Origin: an uncultured Alphaproteobacteria bacterium
GTDB taxonomy: Bacteria; Pseudomonadota; Alphaproteobacteria; Rickettsiales; UBA1997
Length of the DNA: 28,485 nt
Direction of reading: 5' to 3'
Assembly: GCA_949298005.1 (NCBI GenBank)
Contig: CASFUN010000064.1
Span: 1-28,485, forward strand
Shown here: one piece after another, positions 24,577 to 28,485 of the stretch
Layout of the letters: the number at the start of each line of letters is the position of its first letter
How positions within the stretch are numbered: position 1 is the stretch's first letter
Position numbers and translations under genes: made by a program
Notes under the pieces: model-generated
Databases searched by the model: none
The model's input: the letters and a program-made list of their open reading frames with translations, nothing else
Told to the model about the DNA's origin: nothing

Positions 24577-24888
24577 ATGTCAACTAAAATAAGATTAGCC
24601 AGAGCTGGCAGAAGAAATTTACCTTTTTATCATATAGTTATTGCAGACTCAAGATCACCAAGAGATGGTAAATTTATAGAAAATATAGGTTTTTATGACC
24701 CTGTTCAGAAAGATGAAGCAAATAATCGTCTAAAAGTTAAAAATGAAAGAGCAGAGTATTGGTTAAGTGTTGGTGCAGAACCAACTGAAAGGGTAGCAAT
24801 ACTACTATGTAAAGCTGGAATAGAAAAAGCTACAAAATATAAACCAAAACAATTATTTAAGAAGTTACCAAGAAACAAGAAGAAATAA
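24577..24888 (+). CDS. rpsP: Ribosomal protein bS16
   Basis: A 103-residue bS16 with the standard start TKIRLARAGRRNLPFYHIVI and ADSRSPRDGKFIENIGFYDP, then ERAEYWLSVGAEPTERVA and a basic tail. It is a small-subunit assembly protein. In many bacteria rpsP is grouped with rimM, trmD and rplS; here rpoZ and ffh follow instead. Of these, ffh is its common neighbour elsewhere. Confidence 0.97.
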   Translation: MSTKIRLARAGRRNLPFYHIVIADSRSPRDGKFIENIGFYDPVQKDEANNRLKVKNERAEYWLSVGAEPTERVAILLCKAGIEKATKYKPKQLFKKLPRNKKK

Positions 24889-25024
24889 TAATAATAATCT
24901 TTTCTAAGGAGTTAATATCTTGTTATAATTGTTGTTAATATGTTATTTTATATAACAGATTGACTATTATACGGTTCAATTTACCATAGTCGTATTATTT
25001 ATTAATAACTTATAAGATATAATT

Positions 25025-25414
25025 ATGGAAACAGTATCCATAGAGGAATGTTTAAAAAGAATACCAAATAAGTTTGAATTATCAGTTATTGCTATGAATA
25101 GGGCAAGGAGTATATTGCTTGGATCAAAATCAAGTTTTGATAATACAAAATATGCCAAAAAGAGCGTAAATCAGTCTTTAATTGAAATAGAAAACCAGGA
25201 ATTAGATTTAGACTCTTTTAAAAAAGAAATAAGACAGAATTTATTGGTTAATAATTTATTTCTTAAAAATACACATAGCTCAATTGATACTGATACTAGT
25301 GACTCTAATAATATTATTGATTTGTCACTAGAAGGTGATAATGCTATATCTGATTCTGAAGATATTGACGATGATGAAGATGATTTTATAGATAGTGATT
25401 TTGAAGTTGAGTAA
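25025..25414 (+). CDS. rpoZ: RNA polymerase omega subunit
   Basis: A 129-residue omega subunit. The conserved helix region is at the start (SIEECLKRIPNKFELSVIAM followed by NRARSILLG), with KKSVNQSLIEIENQELD corresponding to the usual K-x-xVxALREI segment. Residues about 85-129 form a disordered, strongly acidic tail rich in Asp/Glu/Ser. Omega folds around the beta-prime C-terminus and stabilises the polymerase. The ATG at 25025 opens 136 bases after rpsP; no convincing promoter is seen between them. Confidence 0.9.
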   Translation: METVSIEECLKRIPNKFELSVIAMNRARSILLGSKSSFDNTKYAKKSVNQSLIEIENQELDLDSFKKEIRQNLLVNNLFLKNTHSSIDTDTSDSNNIIDLSLEGDNAISDSEDIDDDEDDFIDSDFEVE

Positions 25415-25424
25415 CTTATTTTTT

Positions 25425-26786
25425 ATGTTTGACAATATAACCAAAAACTTTAATAGCGTTTTGGATAAGATAAGAGGAAAGAAATTTTTATCTGAGTCTG
25501 ATTTGGAAATTGCTGTAAGAGAAATAAGATTAGCTTTGTTAGAAGCTGATGTATCGTTGCTTGTTGTTAAAGATTTTATTAAAAATATAAAAAGTGAATT
25601 TATTGGACAAGAAGTTATAAAGGGTGTTAAGCCTGGTGACATGGTTATAAAAATAGTCAATGATGAATTGATGAAATTATTCGGAGAAGAAGTTGGTGAT
25701 TTACAGTTTAATCATGGGCCTACTATCGTATTAATGGTTGGTTTACAAGGAAGCGGAAAAACTACAACTGCTGCTAAATTGGCCAATAGATTCAAAAATA
25801 AATTTGATAAAAAAGTTTTACTTGTTTCACTAGATATTTATAGACCTGCTGCTCAAGAACAACTCGAAACATTAGCAAAACAAATTGGAACTGATAATCT
25901 AAATATTATACCAGAAGAAAAACCATTAGAAATATGTAGTAGGGCTATAGAGTTAAATACCAATAATAGATATGATATTATTATATTTGATACAGCTGGT
26001 AGATTAGCTTTAGATGAAGTAATGATGGAAGAACTAGAAGATGTAAAAAATTTTTTGAAGCCGAATGAAACTATATTCGTAGCCGATTCTCTTACAGGGC
26101 AAGATGCTGTAAATACAGCAAAAGAGTTTAACGAAAAAATAGGTATTGATAGTGTTGTTTTGACAAGATTAGATGGTGATGGTAGGGGAGGTTCTGCCTT
26201 AAGTATAAGAGTTGTAACTGGTTGTCCTATAAGATATGTTGGTTTAGGCGAAAAAATAAACGATATTGATGTGTTCCATAGTAAGAGAATAGTGTCAAGA
26301 ATACTTGATAAGGGCGATATAGTATCACTTGAAGAAAAGACAGAAGAGATAATTAATCAAGACGAGATGAAGGAGTTAGAGAAGAAATTAGGTTCAGGAA
26401 AATTTGATTTTGATGATCTTCTCAAGCAAATGAAAACAATGAAAAAATTTGGTGGATTAGCTAATATTATTGGTTTTCTGCCTGGCGCTAGTAGAATAAA
26501 GGATTTATTGACTGAAAAAGGATTGGAAAATGCAACTTTTAAAAAACAAGAAGCTATAATTAGTTCTATGACAAAAAAAGAAAGGCAAAATCCAGATTTG
26601 TTGAATTCATCCAGAAAATTTAGAATAGCTGCAGGAAGTGGAACAAAGATACAAGATGTTAATAGTTTATTAAAAAAATTTAAGGAAATGAGTGATATGA
26701 TACAAAAAGTTGGCAAAATAGATAAAAATCAAATAAAAAGTATGTTGGATTCTTTTGGTGGAAATGGTAGTGATTTTAGTTTTTAG
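25425..26786 (+). CDS. ffh: Signal recognition particle protein Ffh
   Basis: A 453-residue SRP54-type GTPase from the ATG at 25425 (MFDNITKNF); an upstream in-frame GTG at 25395 would overlap rpoZ and adds an atypical 10 residues. The N domain covers about 1-85 with EIRLALLEADVSLLVV. The G domain has the P-loop GLQGSGKTTT (106-115), DIYRPAAQEQL, DTAGR and TRLDGDGRGG. The M domain (about 300-440) carries LPGASRIKDLL and methionine-rich helices that bind SRP RNA and signal peptides. It targets inner-membrane proteins co-translationally. No SRP RNA gene is recognised in this window. Confidence 0.97.
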   Translation: MFDNITKNFNSVLDKIRGKKFLSESDLEIAVREIRLALLEADVSLLVVKDFIKNIKSEFIGQEVIKGVKPGDMVIKIVNDELMKLFGEEVGDLQFNHGPTIVLMVGLQGSGKTTTAAKLANRFKNKFDKKVLLVSLDIYRPAAQEQLETLAKQIGTDNLNIIPEEKPLEICSRAIELNTNNRYDIIIFDTAGRLALDEVMMEELEDVKNFLKPNETIFVADSLTGQDAVNTAKEFNEKIGIDSVVLTRLDGDGRGGSALSIRVVTGCPIRYVGLGEKINDIDVFHSKRIVSRILDKGDIVSLEEKTEEIINQDEMKELEKKLGSGKFDFDDLLKQMKTMKKFGGLANIIGFLPGASRIKDLLTEKGLENATFKKQEAIISSMTKKERQNPDLLNSSRKFRIAAGSGTKIQDVNSLLKKFKEMSDMIQKVGKIDKNQIKSMLDSFGGNGSDFSF

Positions 26787-26817
26787 TTGTGAATGTAGAC
26801 TTGATTCTTGAATTTAT

Positions 26818-26893
26818 GCCGAAATAGCTCAGCTGGTAGAGCACCTGATTCGTAATCAGTAGGTCGCGTGTTCAAATCACGTTTTCGGCACCA
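26818..26893 (+). tRNA. tRNA-Thr (anticodon CGU)
   Basis: A 76-base tRNA with encoded CCA. The acceptor stem GCCGAAA pairs with TTTCGGC (26883-26889), with A73. D-arm GCTC-AGCTGGTA-GAGC, anticodon loop TTCGTAA giving CGU (Thr ACG), and T-loop TTCAAAT are present. Position 27-43 is unpaired, as it also is in the E. coli counterpart. It begins 31 bases after ffh. Confidence 0.97.
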
Positions 26894-26929
26894 TTGTTTT
26901 GTCAAATTAATAATAAATTAGTAATAATC

Positions 26930-26958
26930 TTGATTATTAATAAGTGTTATTATATAAT
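26930..26958 (+). promoter_or_regulatory. Putative promoter of tRNA-fMet
   Basis: TTGATT (26930-26935), the ideal 17-base spacer and a perfect TATAAT (26953-26958) place a start near 26965, five bases before the mature tRNA end. This suggests the initiator tRNA has its own promoter, which may also serve lysS. Confidence 0.65.
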
Positions 26959-26969
26959 ATACAATATAT

Positions 26970-27046
26970 CGCGGGATAGAGCAGTTAGGTAGCTTGCCAG
27001 GCTCATAATCTGGAGGTCGTAGGTTCAAATCCTACTCCCGCAACCA
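26970..27046 (+). tRNA. Initiator tRNA-fMet (anticodon CAU)
   Basis: A 77-base tRNA with encoded CCA. The first base C1 faces A72 and cannot pair, the hallmark of bacterial initiators that allows formylation. The rest of the acceptor stem (GCGGGA with TCCCGC) pairs fully. The D-arm AGAGCAGTTAGGTAGCTT and anticodon loop CTCATAA fit. The three pairs next to the anticodon loop, normally all G:C in initiators, read A29:U41, G30:C40 and G31:U39 here. Confidence 0.97.
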
Positions 27047-27129
27047 TTTTTTTCTTAAGAATAGAATTTTTCTTGCTTTTCCAGGACAATAATACTACTA
27101 TAACTATAGTTAATATTAGATAAAAAACT

Positions 27130-28485
27130 GTGGACTACAAGGAATATACAAAAATTTCAAAAACAGTAGATAAGCAAAAATTAAAGAAATTAGAAGAAAT
27201 AAGACAATTAAATGTGGAACCGTATCCGCACATATACAAACAAGAAATACATGCTGATGATATACTAAAAAAGTACAGCGATTTAAATGCGGAAGAACAT
27301 AGAGAAAATGAAATATATCAAGTTGCCGGAAGACTTATGTTACGCAGAAAAATGGGTAAAGCTGCATTTTATGATATATATGATGAAACAGGAAAGATAC
27401 AGATTTATTTACAAAAACCAGAATTGACTGAAGAGGAAAATAACCTCTTATCAAATTTAGATATTGGGGATTTTATAGGTGTAAAGGGTTTTGTGTTCAA
27501 AACAAAGACAGGAGAAGTTAGTATACATTGTTTAGAGATAAAATTATTATCTAAATCTTTAGCTCAAATGCCTGAGAAATTCCATGGACTTAGTGATATA
27601 GAATTAAGATACAGGCGAAGATTTATTGATATGGCAATGAATCCTGGTGTTAGAGAGGTTTTTAGGAAGAGATCATTTATAGTGAATGAGATAAGAAATT
27701 ATTTGATTAGTAGAGGTTTTATTGAAGTTGAAACTCCATTACTGCAACCGATTTATGGAGGTGCGAATGCTAGACCTTTTATAACTCATCATAATTCTCT
27801 TGATATGGATTTATTTCTTAGAATTAGTCCTGAGTTGTATTTAAAAAGGTTAATAGCTGGCGGCTTTGAAAAAGTTTTTGATATAGCTAAAAATTTTAGA
27901 AATGAAGGATGTGATGCTACTCATAATCCAGAATTTACTATGATAGAATGGTATGAGGCTTATACCGATTACAACTATCAAATGGAACAAGTTGAAAATA
28001 TGATAGAAAACATTGTTAAGAAAATTAACAATGGAAACACTGTCATTAAATTTAAAAATTTTGAAATTGACTATAAAACTCCTTGGAGAAGATTAAGCAT
28101 GTGGGACGCTCTTAGAGAATACACTCATATTGAACCTGATACTATAACGAAAGATGAAGTTATATTAGAACTTAGAAAGTATAAAGATGATATTGAAACA
28201 AAAAAAGAAAAAGGAGAACTATTGGCAGAACTTTTTGAAGAAACATGTGAGGATAAATTTATACAACCAACTTTTATTATAGATCATCCAGTAGAAATAT
28301 CGCCACTTACAAAAAAACATAGGAGCAAACATGGTCTAGTTGAGAGATTTGAGTTATTTATAGCACAAAAAGAGTTAGCTAACTCTTATACCGAATTGAA
28401 TGATCCGATAGACCAGGGTTTTCGACTACACGAGCAAGAATTACATAGAGAATTTGATGATGAAGCTCAACCAATGGATAAAAAT
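27130..28485 (+). CDS. lysS: Lysyl-tRNA synthetase, class II (partial, runs off the window)
   Basis: The first 452 codons are open to the window end. The GTG at 27130 is chosen because an in-frame TAA lies at 27121-27123 and the next in-frame ATG falls inside the conserved domain. An N-terminal OB-fold that binds the anticodon is at about 65-150 (MLRRKMGKAAFYDIYDETGK and then GDFIGVKGFVF). Motif 1 is near 179-205 (RSFIVNEIRNYLISRGFIEV and ETPLLQP), and motif 2 near 255-275 (NFRNEGCDATHNPEFTMIEW), with R257 the ATP-binding Arg. Motif 3 lies beyond the window. It is the class II enzyme; many alphaproteobacteria use a class I LysRS instead. It starts 83 bases after tRNA-fMet. Confidence 0.95.
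   Translation, partial: MDYKEYTKISKTVDKQKLKKLEEIRQLNVEPYPHIYKQEIHADDILKKYSDLNAEEHRENEIYQVAGRLMLRRKMGKAAFYDIYDETGKIQIYLQKPELTEEENNLLSNLDIGDFIGVKGFVFKTKTGEVSIHCLEIKLLSKSLAQMPEKFHGLSDIELRYRRRFIDMAMNPGVREVFRKRSFIVNEIRNYLISRGFIEVETPLLQPIYGGANARPFITHHNSLDMDLFLRISPELYLKRLIAGGFEKVFDIAKNFRNEGCDATHNPEFTMIEWYEAYTDYNYQMEQVENMIENIVKKINNGNTVIKFKNFEIDYKTPWRRLSMWDALREYTHIEPDTITKDEVILELRKYKDDIETKKEKGELLAELFEETCEDKFIQPTFIIDHPVEISPLTKKHRSKHGLVERFELFIAQKELANSYTELNDPIDQGFRLHEQELHREFDDEAQPMDKN

Noticed and set aside
24960..24998. TTGACT and TATTAT before rpoZ
   Set aside because: The spacing is 27 bases, too long for a sigma70 promoter. A weak CATAGT at a 19-base spacing is not convincing either.
26357..26716. 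A 119-codon minus-strand frame within ffh
   Set aside because: It is antisense to the conserved M domain. Its Ser/Asn/Phe-rich composition is what reversed Lys/Glu-rich codons produce.
26818..26893. Unpaired 27-43 position in tRNA-Thr
   Set aside because: The E. coli tRNA-Thr(CGU) has a comparable mismatch there, so it is not unusual.
1..28485. Mobile elements, CRISPR arrays, rRNA, SRP RNA, tmRNA and direct repeats
   Set aside because: I scanned the intergenic stretches and saw no transposase remnants, regularly spaced repeats or conserved RNA cores. By eye I could miss short or diverged ones.

Overview
The window looks like chromosomal DNA from a very AT-rich alphaproteobacterium with a reducing genome, most likely a host-associated member of the Rickettsiales or Holosporales. 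The alphaproteobacterial assignment rests on a DUF1013/TrcR-type regulator, an alphaproteobacterial-type bL36 ending NPRFK..QG, and the style of the omega subunit and Ffh genes. Genome reduction is suggested by the base composition, tight gene packing and three clearly decayed genes. The standard genetic code fits (TAA, TAG and TGA all end genes). I see no phage, insertion sequence, CRISPR array or rRNA.

Layout. 1-1531: a full-length but dead comM. 1640-3278 (+): ferritin followed by two uncharacterised proteins with conspicuous cysteines. 3350-6413 (+): M23 endopeptidase, bactofilin, cysS and a small zinc-ribbon protein. 6436-8072 (-): rpmJ, mraY and a NUDIX hydrolase. 8285-8377: tRNA-Ser(GCU). 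8537-9730 (+): an MFS transporter. 9746-15991 (+): a probable seven-gene operon, pheS-aas-TPR protein-mlaA-mlaC-dnaQ-holC. 16015-17503 (-): an intact dCMP-deaminase-like gene between two pseudogenes (a SAM methyltransferase and a TfoX N-domain protein). 17699-18607 (+): a short adenosine-deaminase-like protein, separated by a hairpin terminator from convergent trcR and rplY (-). 20121-22459 (+): mscS and mtaB. 22460-24398 (-): an unknown membrane-anchored protein, an outer-membrane barrel and rpiB. 24577 to the end (+): rpsP, rpoZ, ffh, tRNA-Thr(CGU), initiator tRNA-fMet and the first 452 codons of lysS.

How the genes fit together. Most are housekeeping genes for translation, secretion, replication and tRNA modification. 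Cell-envelope functions are well represented: mraY, M23 plus bactofilin, MlaA/MlaC, Aas and an outer-membrane barrel. The cell therefore appears to keep a Gram-negative envelope with peptidoglycan precursor synthesis and to manage its own phospholipids. The two genes with a known link to DNA uptake (comM and a TfoX N-domain gene) are both broken. No stretch longer than 300 bases lacks a gene, RNA gene or recognisable pseudogene.

The best candidate for something undescribed is the ferritin / CPVC membrane protein / Cys-Cys-tail protein cluster at 1640-3278. The phospholipid-centred operon at 9746-15991 comes next.
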